Shown here in pieces: positions 35,474 through 44,368 of a DNA stretch of 55,432 nt (its first letter is position 1; each line of letters begins with the position of its first letter). The stretch is from Aphanocapsa sp. GSE-SYN-MK-11-07L (GTDB lineage: Bacteria; Cyanobacteriota; Cyanobacteriia; Thermosynechococcales; Thermosynechococcaceae), in assembly GCA_019359715.1 (NCBI GenBank), contig JAHHGS010000088.1:1-55432 (forward strand), given 5' to 3'. The translations under genes and the position numbers were made by a program. The notes under the pieces are model-generated. The model was not told the origin of the DNA. It was given only the letters and a program-made list of their open reading frames with translations, and searched no databases.

Positions 35474-38146
35474 GTGAACGTCTCTAACCGACTGCCGGAG
35501 TTTGATCAACTTTTTCCATTTCAGCTTGATGAGTTTCAGCAGCAGGCGATCGCCGCTCTGGAAGCCGACCAGTCGATTGTGGTGTGCGCGCCAACTGGCT
35601 CTGGTAAGACTTTAATTGGTGAGTATGCGATTTATCGGGCGTTAACTCGCCAGCGGCGGGTATTTTACACCACGCCCCTGAAGGCGCTCTCAAATCAAAA
35701 ACTGCGGGATTTTCGCGATCGGTTTGGGGCAGAGCAAGTCGGTCTGCTAACTGGAGACGTCTCGATTAATCGGGATGCGCCGATTTTGGTGATGACGACC
35801 GAAATTTTTCGGAATATGCTCTACGGCACCCCGATTGGCGAAGTTGGCACCTCAATGACTGGGGTAGACGTGGTGGTGCTAGACGAGTGCCACTACATGA
35901 ACGATCGCCAGCGGGGCACGGTTTGGGAAGAGTCGATTATTTACTGCCCGTCGGAAATTCAACTGGTGGCGCTATCGGCAACGGTGGCGAATGGCGACCA
36001 GTTGACCGATTGGATTGACCGGGTTCATGCTTCAACTCGGCTGATTTATTCTGACTGGCGACCCGTACCGCTGCAATTTCATTTTTGCCATCCGAAGGGG
36101 CTGTTTCCGCTCTTAAATCGGGAAGGCGACAAAATTAACCCCCGCTTGCAGCCAAAAGGCGGCAGCCAAGATCGGCGGCGAGGTGGCTCCCGCAAAGACC
36201 GCCGGGCTGAAAGTCCAGCCTTGGGCTACGTGGTCAGTCAGCTCCAGCAGCGCGATATGCTGCCAGCGATTTACTTTATTTTTAGCCGCAAGGGCTGCGA
36301 CCAAGCGGTTAAGGATGTGGGTGCGATTAGCCTGCTGACTGAGGACGAGAGCGATCGCCTCAAAACGCAAATTGACAAGTTTTTGCAGCATCACCCAGAA
36401 GTGGGGCGGGCTGATTATTTAGAGCCGCTCTACCGAGGAATTGCTGCCCACCATGCCGGAATTTTGCCGCCCTGGAAGGCGATCGTCGAAGAACTGTTCC
36501 AGCAGGGGCTGATCAAAATTGTCTTTGCCACCGAAACCCTGGCGGCGGGGATTAATATGCCCGCCCGGACAACGGTGATTTCTAGCCTTTCGAAGCGGAC
36601 GGACTCTGGACATCGGCTGCTGACGCCGTCGGAGTTTCTGCAAATGGCTGGGCGGGCTGGGCGACGGGGGATGGATTTAGAAGGGCACGTTGTGACCGTG
36701 CAAAGCCCGTTTGAGGGTGCGCGGGAAGCCGCTTATTTGGCCACCTCAAAAGCCGATCCGCTGGTCAGTCAATTTACGCCGGGCTACGGGATGGTGCTGA
36801 ATCTGCTGCAAACCCACACCCTGGAGCAGTCTAAAGATTTAGTCGAGCGCAGTTTTGGGCAATATTTAGCTACCCTGCACTTAATGCCGCAGCAGCAGGC
36901 GATCGCCGATGTTGAAGCTGAGCTAAACCAATCCCAAGTTCGCTTAGCCGGGGTAGACTTGGTGGCTCTCAACAGCTACCAAAAACTGAAAGAGAAACTG
37001 CGCGAAGAGCAGCGGTTGCTCAAAATTTTGCAGCAGCAAGCCGAAGAAAACCAGCACCATACCCTAGCCCTCAGCCTGATTCATGCCGCGCCCGGGACGC
37101 TGCTCAGCCTTAAACCCAAGGCTGCCTTTCGGGCTACCAATCCAGAATTGGACAATAGCCTAGCGGCTGTCTTAGTGACTCATTTGCCCAGCTCTGGACA
37201 GTTTCCCCACCTGGCTTGCCTGGGCAAAGACAATCGCTGGTATATTGTCAGCCCCGACCATGTGCTAGAAATGCATGGCGAGTTTAAGCTACCTGACCTC
37301 AGCCTGCCGCCAGAGATGCCGCTCAAGCTAGGGCAATCGCACCGGGGGGATGAGGCGACAGCGGCGATCGCTGAGCAAATTCCCGCCTTTGCCCTCACCC
37401 TGGCCCCCGAAGTCGTGACGCAAAGTCAACGAGTCACCGCCATAGAAGCCAAGCTAGCCAACCATCCAGGGCAGCAGTACCCAAATCCGGCGGCGCTGCT
37501 GCGGCTGCAACGGCGGGTCAACGATTTGCAAACGCAGCTTAGCGATCGCCAGCAAAAACTTCAGCAGCAGTCCCATCGCCACTGGCACGAATTTCTGCGC
37601 TTGATCGAGATTTTGCAGCATTTTGGCGGACTGGCAGAATTTACGCCGACCCAGTTAGGGGAAACCGCTGCCGCCCTGCGGGGAGACAACGAACTCTGGC
37701 TCGGACTGGCGATCGCTACGGGCGGACTCGATAACCTAGCTCCCCATCATTTAGCGGCGGCCTGTGCTGCCTTGGTGACAGAAGCGCCCCGCTCCGATAG
37801 CTGGACGGCCTATTTGCCACCGGAGGAAGTGGAAATTGCCCTAGCCGAGCTGCGCCCGCTGCGGCGGCAATTGTTCCAAGTCCAGCGGCGACAGCAGATT
37901 GTTTTACCGATTTGGTTAGAAATTGATCTGGTCGGCTTGGTTGAGCAGTGGGCTTTAGGGGTGGAATGGCCAGAACTGTGCGCCCACACCAACTTAGATG
38001 AAGGCGATATTGTCAGGCTGCTCCGGCGTACCCTCGACTTTCTCTCGCAGCTTCCCCATGCTCCCCATACTTCCTCGGAACTGCGGCGGAATGCGATTCG
38101 GGCGGGGCAATTACTCGATCGCTTCCCGGTCAACGAAGTGCTATAA
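35474..38146 (+). CDS. Ski2/Mtr4-like DExH RNA helicase
   Basis: 890 residues from GTG 35474. Helicase core: motif I CAPTGSGKTLIGEYA, motif II DECHYMNDRQRG (DExH variant), motif III LSATVAN, motif VI QMAGRAGRRGMD. The C-terminal half (from about 450) ends with a DSHCT-type helical domain (ELRRNAIRAGQLLDR). A basic insertion (GGSQDRRRGGSRKDRRAE, about residues 232-250) sits between the two RecA domains. Cyanobacterial and plastid relatives (ISE2-like) act in RNA processing; substrate not known. Confidence 0.88.
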   Translation: MNVSNRLPEFDQLFPFQLDEFQQQAIAALEADQSIVVCAPTGSGKTLIGEYAIYRALTRQRRVFYTTPLKALSNQKLRDFRDRFGAEQVGLLTGDVSINRDAPILVMTTEIFRNMLYGTPIGEVGTSMTGVDVVVLDECHYMNDRQRGTVWEESIIYCPSEIQLVALSATVANGDQLTDWIDRVHASTRLIYSDWRPVPLQFHFCHPKGLFPLLNREGDKINPRLQPKGGSQDRRRGGSRKDRRAESPALGYVVSQLQQRDMLPAIYFIFSRKGCDQAVKDVGAISLLTEDESDRLKTQIDKFLQHHPEVGRADYLEPLYRGIAAHHAGILPPWKAIVEELFQQGLIKIVFATETLAAGINMPARTTVISSLSKRTDSGHRLLTPSEFLQMAGRAGRRGMDLEGHVVTVQSPFEGAREAAYLATSKADPLVSQFTPGYGMVLNLLQTHTLEQSKDLVERSFGQYLATLHLMPQQQAIADVEAELNQSQVRLAGVDLVALNSYQKLKEKLREEQRLLKILQQQAEENQHHTLALSLIHAAPGTLLSLKPKAAFRATNPELDNSLAAVLVTHLPSSGQFPHLACLGKDNRWYIVSPDHVLEMHGEFKLPDLSLPPEMPLKLGQSHRGDEATAAIAEQIPAFALTLAPEVVTQSQRVTAIEAKLANHPGQQYPNPAALLRLQRRVNDLQTQLSDRQQKLQQQSHRHWHEFLRLIEILQHFGGLAEFTPTQLGETAAALRGDNELWLGLAIATGGLDNLAPHHLAAACAALVTEAPRSDSWTAYLPPEEVEIALAELRPLRRQLFQVQRRQQIVLPIWLEIDLVGLVEQWALGVEWPELCAHTNLDEGDIVRLLRRTLDFLSQLPHAPHTSSELRRNAIRAGQLLDRFPVNEVL

Positions 38147-38182
38147 AACCCATTTGGGATCTATTTCCCCACTAACCCTAAT

Positions 38183-39178
38183 CTATCGCCCTGGTACATA
38201 GCCGTGCTGAATAAACCAATCGACTGCTTCTTTGAGGGCTAATGAGACTGGGGTTTGAGGTAAGCCCAACTCCTGGACAGCTTTCGAGGGATCGTAGTAC
38301 ATTTTTTGCTGGGCCATTCGCACCCCATCCAGGGGCACCGAGGGCGATTTGCCAAATCGGGCTAGCACATATTCATCCACCCAGGCTGCACTGAGCGGAA
38401 TCCAAGCCGGAATCGTCTGTTGAGGAGCAGGCAGCCCGGTTAGCTCAGACAACTGGTGCAGAATTTGCTGAAGGCTGAGGTTTTGGTGCCCCAAAATGTA
38501 GCGATCGCCCGCTTTTCCCTTTTCTAAAGCCAGCAAGTGTCCCCTTGCGACATCCTGAACGTGAATTAGGTTCAACCCTGTATCCATATAAACTGGCATT
38601 TGTCGCCGCAGGAAGCGCAGAATTAAGTCTCCAGTTGGGGTTGGTTTAACATCCCAGGGGCCGATCGGCGTGCTGGGGTTGACAATCACTATATCTTGCC
38701 CCACCGCCACTGCCTTGTGAGCTTCTTGTTCGGCCCAATACTTGGACTTTTTGTAGTCGCCGACCAGCTTTTCGGGCCGGCTTTGATAGGTTTCATCAGC
38801 GACTTGGCCGCTGGCTGGCACCCCGATCGCCGCCACAGAGCTAGTGTAAACCGTGCGCTCAATTCCGGCTTCAGCCGCCGCTGCTAAAATCTGCCGCGTT
38901 CCCAACACATTGCTCCGGTAGAGAGCGTCTCGATCTGAGCGCCAAAGACTGTAGTGAGCCGCGACATGAAACAAGACCTGACAGCCGCGCAGATGCTCGA
39001 CCAGATTGGTTGCTAATAAATCAGCTTGGACAATCTCGACCGGCAATCCCTGCAGATTCGCCAGTGAGCTGCTACTTCGGACTAAAGCTCGAACCTGATA
39101 GCCCTCGCTCAGCAATAGACGGACTAAGTTTGCCCCGACAAATCCAGTCCCGCCGGTGACAAAGGCCCGTTGAGTCAT
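38183..39178 (-). CDS. hpnA: HpnA-like NAD-dependent sugar epimerase
   Basis: Extended SDR protein, 331 residues. The NAD motif VTGGTGFVGANLVRLLL begins at residue 8, the catalytic YKKSKYWAE (YxxxK) is near 145, and NPSTPIGPWDVKPTPTG is a hallmark of the hopanoid-associated HpnA family. The enzyme is proposed to act in making modified hopanoids, but no squalene-hopene cyclase is in the window. The start overlaps the ATPase gene stop by 4 bases (ATGA), so they are translated together. Confidence 0.82.
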   Translation of the reverse strand: MTQRAFVTGGTGFVGANLVRLLLSEGYQVRALVRSSSSLANLQGLPVEIVQADLLATNLVEHLRGCQVLFHVAAHYSLWRSDRDALYRSNVLGTRQILAAAAEAGIERTVYTSSVAAIGVPASGQVADETYQSRPEKLVGDYKKSKYWAEQEAHKAVAVGQDIVIVNPSTPIGPWDVKPTPTGDLILRFLRRQMPVYMDTGLNLIHVQDVARGHLLALEKGKAGDRYILGHQNLSLQQILHQLSELTGLPAPQQTIPAWIPLSAAWVDEYVLARFGKSPSVPLDGVRMAQQKMYYDPSKAVQELGLPQTPVSLALKEAVDWFIQHGYVPGR

Positions 39179-39933
39179 GCAGCAAAGCGGGAAAAATTGC
39201 TTGGGTTATCTGTGATCATGCCGTCTTCGACATGCACGACTTGGTCAGCAATATCAATAATCCGGGCATCGTGAGTCACCATGACCACGGTGCAGCCTTC
39301 TTCCTTGGATAACTTGCGCAGTAATTCAATAATCGCCCGTCCTCGGTGGGAATCGAGGGCAGCGGTGGGTTCGTCAGCCAAAATCAGCTTCGGTTGACCG
39401 GCCAGGGCGCGGGCGATCGCCACCCGCTGCTTCTGCCCACCGGACAAATCGCGGGGTAAATTATCAGCGCGATCAGCTAGCTCGACTTGGTCTAGCAATT
39501 TTAAGGCGTGTTGCCGAGCGGCTTGACCTCGAATCCCCTTCAGGTTAAGCGCGGTCTGAATATTCTCAGAAGCAGTCAAGGCTGGGAAAAGATTAAACCC
39601 CTGAAAAATAAAGCCAATATTTTCTAGCCGGAAGCGGGCTAATTTGTTCTGAGACAAGCGGGTAATTTCTTGCCCCAGCAAATGCACTTCGCCAGCCGTA
39701 GGCGTAAGAATACCGCCTAAAATTGATAGCAGAGTCGTCTTGCCTGACCCAGAGGGGCCCATTAATAACTCTATGTCACCCGAAAAAACCTGCAGGTCAA
39801 TCCCTTTCAGGGCCTTAAACTCTTGGTTGCCGGAATGGAAGATCATCTCTAACCCTTCAGCGACAATGACTTTCTCAGGGGTAGGCTCAATTGTTGTCAA
39901 TGGCTGGGGCTGTGTCACCAGGGGATTTACCAT
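39175..39933 (-). CDS. DevA/LolD-type ABC transporter ATPase
   Basis: 252 residues. Walker A GPSGSGKTT, signature LSGGQKQRVAIARAL, Walker B LILADEPTAALDS and the H-loop THDARI are all present. It belongs to the LolD/MacB branch that pairs with FtsX-type permeases. In heterocyst-forming cyanobacteria the related DevBCA system exports glycolipids; here it could serve another envelope lipid. The permease lies 150 bases upstream on the same strand. A membrane-fusion DevB partner is not seen nearby. Confidence 0.9.
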   Translation of the reverse strand: MVNPLVTQPQPLTTIEPTPEKVIVAEGLEMIFHSGNQEFKALKGIDLQVFSGDIELLMGPSGSGKTTLLSILGGILTPTAGEVHLLGQEITRLSQNKLARFRLENIGFIFQGFNLFPALTASENIQTALNLKGIRGQAARQHALKLLDQVELADRADNLPRDLSGGQKQRVAIARALAGQPKLILADEPTAALDSHRGRAIIELLRKLSKEEGCTVVMVTHDARIIDIADQVVHVEDGMITDNPSNFSRFAA

Positions 39934-40010
39934 GAGAGAAGTTTAAAGCAACTACTGGCAGATAGAGCAGCCAAATATTTTCTGCATCCTATACTTTTTA
40001 GTCAATCGTT

Positions 40011-40038
40011 GACAGGCTAAGTGTGACACTTACCTGTC
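40011..40038. other. Hairpin between permease and ATPase genes
   Basis: GACAGG-C-TAAGTG and CACTTA-CCTGTC form a 12-bp stem with one unpaired C and a TGA loop. It is in the 150-base gap between the permease and the ATPase on the minus strand. It may be an attenuator or an operator; nothing more can be said. Confidence 0.4.
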
Positions 40039-40083
40039 CGAACGGTGATCATGATCACTAATTACTAGGATGCCCGGTTGGGC

Positions 40084-41265
40084 TTAAGACTTAAACACCA
40101 TTGCTGGATCAAGGTGAGTTACTTTCCGAATCGCAAACGCCGCTGCTCCAGTGCACATGACAATTGTCATCCCAAACACTGCGATCGCGGTGCTAGGCGT
40201 AATCAAAATGGCGATCGCTCGCGTCTGCATTGTCCAAGCCGACAAGCCCAAACACAGCCCCATGCCGGGTAAATACCCCAGCACCGCCATCCAAAGCGCC
40301 TGCTCAATGATCACCCGATAGATATACCAGTTAGAAGATCCCATTGCCTTCAAGGTGCCAAACTCTTGCAGGTGGTCAGACACGGATGAATAAAGAATTT
40401 GCCCCACTACGACCATGCCAACCACAACCCCAACTGCCGCTCCCATCCCAAGAATGAAGCCAACGCCAGTACTGCGACGCCAATAGGTTTGGTTTAACTG
40501 CGCCATTTCTTCCAGCGTAAAAGCGCGGGTATCGGGCAATGCTGCTTCTAGCCGCGATTTCAAATCCGTCAGGTTTTGCCCTGGCTCTGCCCGCACCAAA
40601 ATATAGGTAATTTGATCTTTGGCAGTTAGGGCTGGCGGAGTTGTCGGTTGGGTTGTGCCCGTAGGCATTGCCTGAGACACAAAATAGTAGTTGGCGTTGG
40701 GCAGAGAGCTAAACACAAACGGACTTGAAACAATTGAATGAATGCCCTGCGTAATCCCTTTCACCGTAACTTTAACGCTGCTAATTTCGGCGGTATCACC
40801 AATCCCACTAATATCAAGAGCTTTTAGATTCGATCGATCAATCATCACTGTGTAGGGCTGCTTGAGATCACTCAAATTACCCTGGTTAATTCGCCAAGGC
40901 GTAAAAAGCTGTCCGTCCGGGTCAAAACCAATCAGTCGGATCGGGTCAATCTGCGCACTTGAGTTTTTGCGCCACAGCGACCCCCGCGTAATTAGGGCTT
41001 CGGCTCGGTCTACCCCCTCAACCCGCTGCGCTTGTGCCAACCGCTCGTAGGGTAAGGGAATTGTCAGCTCCAGGTAGCGCATATCCTTAGATGCAACCCA
41101 GATGTCTGCCTTAGAGTTATCAACGAGCAAACTGGCAGATTTGGTAAAGCCATCAAGTAAGCCGGTTTGAATCGTGACTAGACCAACCGCAAACATGATG
41201 CCTGCTTGGGCAACCATAAACCGGGGCAGATCTTCAAATAGATTTTTGCGGGCAATGGAAACCAT
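40084..41265 (-). CDS. DevC-like FtsX-family ABC permease
   Basis: 393 residues. One N-terminal transmembrane helix (about 18-36) is followed by a periplasmic domain of about 200 residues. Three C-terminal helices come next, in the FtsX/MacB arrangement (GVGFILGMGAAVGVVVGMVV, then QALWMAVLGYLPGM, then the last helix). The motif LQEFGTLKAMGSS at the start of the second helix is typical of DevC, and ATRKVTHLDPA-like text closes the protein. It forms an exporter with the ATPase encoded downstream. Confidence 0.88.
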   Translation of the reverse strand: MVSIARKNLFEDLPRFMVAQAGIMFAVGLVTIQTGLLDGFTKSASLLVDNSKADIWVASKDMRYLELTIPLPYERLAQAQRVEGVDRAEALITRGSLWRKNSSAQIDPIRLIGFDPDGQLFTPWRINQGNLSDLKQPYTVMIDRSNLKALDISGIGDTAEISSVKVTVKGITQGIHSIVSSPFVFSSLPNANYYFVSQAMPTGTTQPTTPPALTAKDQITYILVRAEPGQNLTDLKSRLEAALPDTRAFTLEEMAQLNQTYWRRSTGVGFILGMGAAVGVVVGMVVVGQILYSSVSDHLQEFGTLKAMGSSNWYIYRVIIEQALWMAVLGYLPGMGLCLGLSAWTMQTRAIAILITPSTAIAVFGMTIVMCTGAAAFAIRKVTHLDPAMVFKS

Positions 41266-41547
41266 GACAGTAAATCCAATGGAAGGGCATTTCTGGGTTT
41301 TAGCCTATGACAGAATGCTGCCCAGAGTCAGGTTTATTCTAGCGATTTTTGCTTTGCGCCTCGGTGAGAATATAGGAGGAGAATATCTAAAATTTCTTGT
41401 CCTCGCTGCAGGAGCAAGCCCACTCTGTAATCCCGCCCCTGATTTAGGATGGTTCTAGATCAAATCTTGTTGTTTGTCATCCTGAAAGCAATATTTGGCA
41501 CAATAGCGATCGCTCCTTAAGCAAAGAAAGTTACAGAGAGAACCTGT
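41266..41547. other. Intergenic region, no clear feature
   Basis: About 280 bases between divergent genes. No frame with a start and RBS is convincing. It contains the likely promoters of the permease and coiled-coil protein genes, but no clear boxes. Confidence 0.35.
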
Positions 41548-41850
41548 ATGACCCAAGCCACAGATGCCTTAGAGGTCTTAAAACGATTAGATAAGCTCAC
41601 AACGAACATTGAGAGTCTTCAGTCGGGTATTCAGGAAATCAAGATCAGCCAAGCCAGAACTGAAGAGCAAATCAAGTCTGTTCAGCAGCAAATTATTGAC
41701 CTTGATAAGTCCCTCAATAAGCGAATTGATACCCTTGAGACACGTGGCAATAGTCAAGAAAATCGATTCTGGTCATTGGTAGCAATTTTAGCGACGGCTT
41801 TGCTAGGCATTCTTGGCAAAATAGTTTTCTTCCCAGTAGGAAAAATTTAA
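41548..41850 (+). CDS. Coiled-coil protein with C-terminal membrane helix
   Basis: 100 residues. Residues 5-72 are strongly heptad-like (LKRLDKLTTNIESLQSGIQE and KSVQQQIIDLDKSLNKRI), followed by a transmembrane helix (about 76-95, WSLVAILATALLGILGKIVF). Such short tail-anchored coiled-coil proteins are frequent in cyanobacteria and have no known role. ATG 41548 has an AGAGAG about 7 bases upstream. Confidence 0.65.
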   Translation: MTQATDALEVLKRLDKLTTNIESLQSGIQEIKISQARTEEQIKSVQQQIIDLDKSLNKRIDTLETRGNSQENRFWSLVAILATALLGILGKIVFFPVGKI

Positions 41851-41904
41851 GACACTAGCTGCGCTGTGATTTAGTCGCGATTACGTCATCTTCTTGGCTT
41901 TTGC

Positions 41905-42105
41905 CGGTGACATCCTCCCGCCACTGATCTGAGTACAGGTACAGCGCGGGCTTCCCACCTCACGGATAAACCCCTGTTTACCCCGGCATCTTGGGAAGTT
42001 CCTGCTTCAACTGGTAGTGTCTAGCCGTAGTTTGTCCTACAAAGCCCCGATCAAATCCCATCCACAGGCAATTTGTTTAGAGTTCACGAGATAGTCCTCC
42101 CGCCA
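41905..42105 (-). mobile_element. IS200/IS605-like relic: possible tnpB 3' end and right end
   Basis: The minus strand shows a coding end, then a hairpin with CCCGC (41917-41921 on +) pairing with GCGGG (41946-41950), then GTGGCGGGAGGATGTCAC. I associate this layout with the right end of cyanobacterial IS200/IS605 elements, where the guide-RNA scaffold of TnpB lies. The 11-base TCCTCCCGCCA occurs at 41913-41923 and again at 42095-42105, so two relics may be nested. No transposase gene remains. Confidence 0.4.
41978..42076 (-). pseudogene. Possible tnpB C-terminal fragment
   Basis: A 32-residue reading frame between stops, starting TNCLWMGFDRGF and ending in the basic tail QLKQELPKMPG. It stops 28 bases before the right-end hairpin. 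Short Gln/Lys-rich tails are typical of TnpB-like proteins in cyanobacteria, but the fragment is too short for a firm call. Confidence 0.3.
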
Positions 42106-42266
42106 ACTGTTGATTAAAATGTTTGTCTTTTGCATTTCCTATCCGCCGCACTGTTCACCAGCAAGCTGTACGTTTGTGTCGGGACAGAAAGTTGCCACTA
42201 GTCTTGTTCAAAATGTAAGTCGATTATATCGAAGATTGTTTGTCTCGGCGGTGATGGTCTTCCTGT

Positions 42267-42325
42267 CCCCTTCGGCCCAGCTCAGGGGCCATTTGGAATC
42301 TGGCCCCTGAGCCGGGCCGAAGGGG
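42267..42325. terminator. 24-bp near-perfect palindrome downstream of thrB
   Basis: Left arm 42267-42290 begins CCCCTTCGGCCC and the right arm 42302-42325 ends GGGCCGAAGGGG. The two pair over 24 bp with a single A/C mismatch and an 11-base loop. GATGGT before and ACCATC after extend the symmetry. It is about 100 bases past the thrB stop. It may be a bidirectional terminator or a palindromic mobile repeat. Confidence 0.5.
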
Positions 42326-42425
42326 TCAACCATCCCACCTCAACAAACCTGGCTTTCATCCCACACCAATCTGCAAATGATATGGTGTGGGGATTCCCGC
42401 CGAACTAGCTAAACAGGTGGCGAAG

Positions 42426-43352
42426 TTAGACCTGGATAGCGATCGCCCCTTGACTATCCAACTGCAAAGCCTGCACCTGAGCCGTCACAGCAGCGGTTGA
42501 CCAAGCAGTTTGGATCGCTGCTACGACCGTTGGTGCCTTGGTTGCATCTGCTAAAGCCAGCAAAGTTGGCCCAGCGCCGCTGATCACTAGTCCGTGGGCT
42601 CCGGCTGCTAGGGCGGCAGCGTGAACTGCTGTATAGCCTGGAATTAAGCGTTGACGGTAGGGCTGGTGCAGTTGGTCTTGTAGAGCAGCTTGCAGCCAGT
42701 CGCCGCGACCGGTTTGCAAGCCGCGCACCAATAGCCCCAAATGAGCTGTGTTGAAGATGGCATCTGCATAGGTGCAGGCTTTGGGCAACACCTGCCGAGC
42801 TGTCCGGGTCGAGAGTTCAAATTCAGGAATGGCGACAATCGGCACTAGGTGCTCTGCCCAGGCTAAATCACAAATTTCCCAAGCATCTGCTTCTAGCCCC
42901 GTTGCGGCCAAACAGCAGCCTCCCAACAGAGCCGGAGCGACATTGTCGGGATGTCCTTCCAGGGCGATCGCTAGTTTTAAGACCTCACTAGTGGTCAGCG
43001 GTTGACCAGCTAGCCAATTTGCCCCAACCAGCCCACCGACGATCGCTGTGGCTGAACTGCCAAGACCTCTGGCTAAAGGCACACCTAATTTAATTTCCAG
43101 CTTGATGTTGGGCGGAGTTTGCCCCACATGCTGATGAAAATGGGCGAAGGCTTGGTAAGCCAGATTGGTGCGATCGCAGACAACCCGTTCAGCTTCGGTT
43201 CCAAAGGCTTGAATTTGGGTTTCTGCAACTGGAGTAAGTGAAAAAACAAACTGGTTATAGAGGCTGAGGGCTGCCCCCAGACAATCAAAACCGGGGCCAA
43301 GGTTGGCAGTGGTTGCCGGCACGGTGACGCTAATCGTAGATAACTCAGACAC
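42426..43352 (-). CDS. thrB: Homoserine kinase
   Basis: Phosphorylates homoserine in threonine synthesis. GHMP-kinase family: the ATP motif GVPLARGLGSSATAIVGG is clear, with the N-terminal VPATTANLGPGFDCLG and a C-terminal VISGAGPTLLAL. 308 residues, normal length. The start is GTG 43352. It is separated from the hydrolase gene upstream by about 70 bases on the same strand; other threonine genes are absent apart from ilvA elsewhere in the window. Confidence 0.94.
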   Translation of the reverse strand: MSELSTISVTVPATTANLGPGFDCLGAALSLYNQFVFSLTPVAETQIQAFGTEAERVVCDRTNLAYQAFAHFHQHVGQTPPNIKLEIKLGVPLARGLGSSATAIVGGLVGANWLAGQPLTTSEVLKLAIALEGHPDNVAPALLGGCCLAATGLEADAWEICDLAWAEHLVPIVAIPEFELSTRTARQVLPKACTYADAIFNTAHLGLLVRGLQTGRGDWLQAALQDQLHQPYRQRLIPGYTAVHAAALAAGAHGLVISGAGPTLLALADATKAPTVVAAIQTAWSTAAVTAQVQALQLDSQGAIAIQV

Positions 43353-43421
43353 TTGAATCTAGCTCGACTTGCAATTAGTAAATGCAGAGGGTTGGGGAAT
43401 TCCCCGGTATTCAAATTCAAT

Positions 43422-44333
43422 CTAAATGGCTTCTAGAAACTGGTCAACACTTCGCCGCCAAAGTTGTTGATCTGCCGTCACCAAGAGTTGATGTCCTGCT
43501 TCCGGAAAAATCACCAGTTGCTTGCGCCCCTTGAGCTGATCGAATAGCTGTCTGATTTCTGCCAAACTTGTCCACTTGTCTAACTGACCTTGCAAAATCA
43601 AGGTCGGGCACTTAACCTCACTGGCGTAAACGACTGGATTGTGGGTAAACCCATTCACATGGTGCTGAACACTGCCCCAAAAGACGATCATTTCAGCAAC
43701 CGGAAAGGGGGGCAGCCGCAGGACTCGCAAGCGACTTCTGACAGCATCCAGCAGCCGCACAAACGGTAATTCCAGCACGATCGCATCCACGGCAACTTTG
43801 TTTTGAGCCACGCCCTTCAAAATTGCCACACTGCCCATGGAAACGCCATACAAAACCAGCGGCGGCGGCAGTTTTTGGGCTTGAGCAAACCGAACCGCTA
43901 GGGCGACATCTTCAGCTTCCCGCATCCCCACTGTCGATGTATTGCCACTGGAGCCACCAACGCCGCGAAAGTCTACTAGCATCAAGTCATAGCCCAAATT
44001 GTGCAAGACTTGGGCGGGAGCCAGCAATTGGCTTCCCTTACTGCCGCCGTTGCCAGGAAAGAGCAGTACGGTTCCCTGAGCTGAAGCATGAGAGGCTGGA
44101 ATTAACCACGTTTCTAACCAAGCTTGCCGACCAACTGGAATCCGTCGGGTAATATAGGCTAACCCAGCCTCAGAGGGCAATTTAGAGCTGTCCGGCCGGG
44201 TTTGACCAAACCCAAATTGTCCTGGCGATCGATAGTGGGTAAACCCGTAAACACCAACATAGGACAACAAGTTAAGCAGCAAAAAAATAAGTAGAGCAGC
44301 TTGCCAAAGCCGTTTTCTCAGTCTTTTGCTCAT
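43422..44333 (-). CDS. Alpha/beta hydrolase
   Basis: 303 residues with one N-terminal membrane helix (about 7-30). Hydrolase fold: oxyanion region FPGNGGSKG, VDFRGVGGSSG, nucleophile elbow YGVSMGS, acid in ILQGQLDKWTS and the catalytic histidine in PEAGHQLL. The closest general type is the Bem46/ABHD-like group of membrane-tethered hydrolases. Substrate unknown. ATG 44333. Confidence 0.85.
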   Translation of the reverse strand: MSKRLRKRLWQAALLIFLLLNLLSYVGVYGFTHYRSPGQFGFGQTRPDSSKLPSEAGLAYITRRIPVGRQAWLETWLIPASHASAQGTVLLFPGNGGSKGSQLLAPAQVLHNLGYDLMLVDFRGVGGSSGNTSTVGMREAEDVALAVRFAQAQKLPPPLVLYGVSMGSVAILKGVAQNKVAVDAIVLELPFVRLLDAVRSRLRVLRLPPFPVAEMIVFWGSVQHHVNGFTHNPVVYASEVKCPTLILQGQLDKWTSLAEIRQLFDQLKGRKQLVIFPEAGHQLLVTADQQLWRRSVDQFLEAI

Positions 44334-44368
44334 GCTTAAAAAGTTTTTAGGCGATCGCCCCCACCCTA

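Larger units (their letters stand above)
41851..42425. other. Non-coding region with a transposon relic and a large palindrome
   Basis: About 575 bases without an intact gene. It holds the IS200/IS605-like relic at 41905-42105 and a 24-bp palindrome at 42267-42325. A 66-codon frame at 42110-42310 runs into the palindrome and looks accidental. It ends at the thrB stop. Confidence 0.5.

Noticed and set aside
42110-42310. 66-codon frame before the palindrome
   Set aside because: It runs into the palindrome, has no RBS and no recognisable domain.
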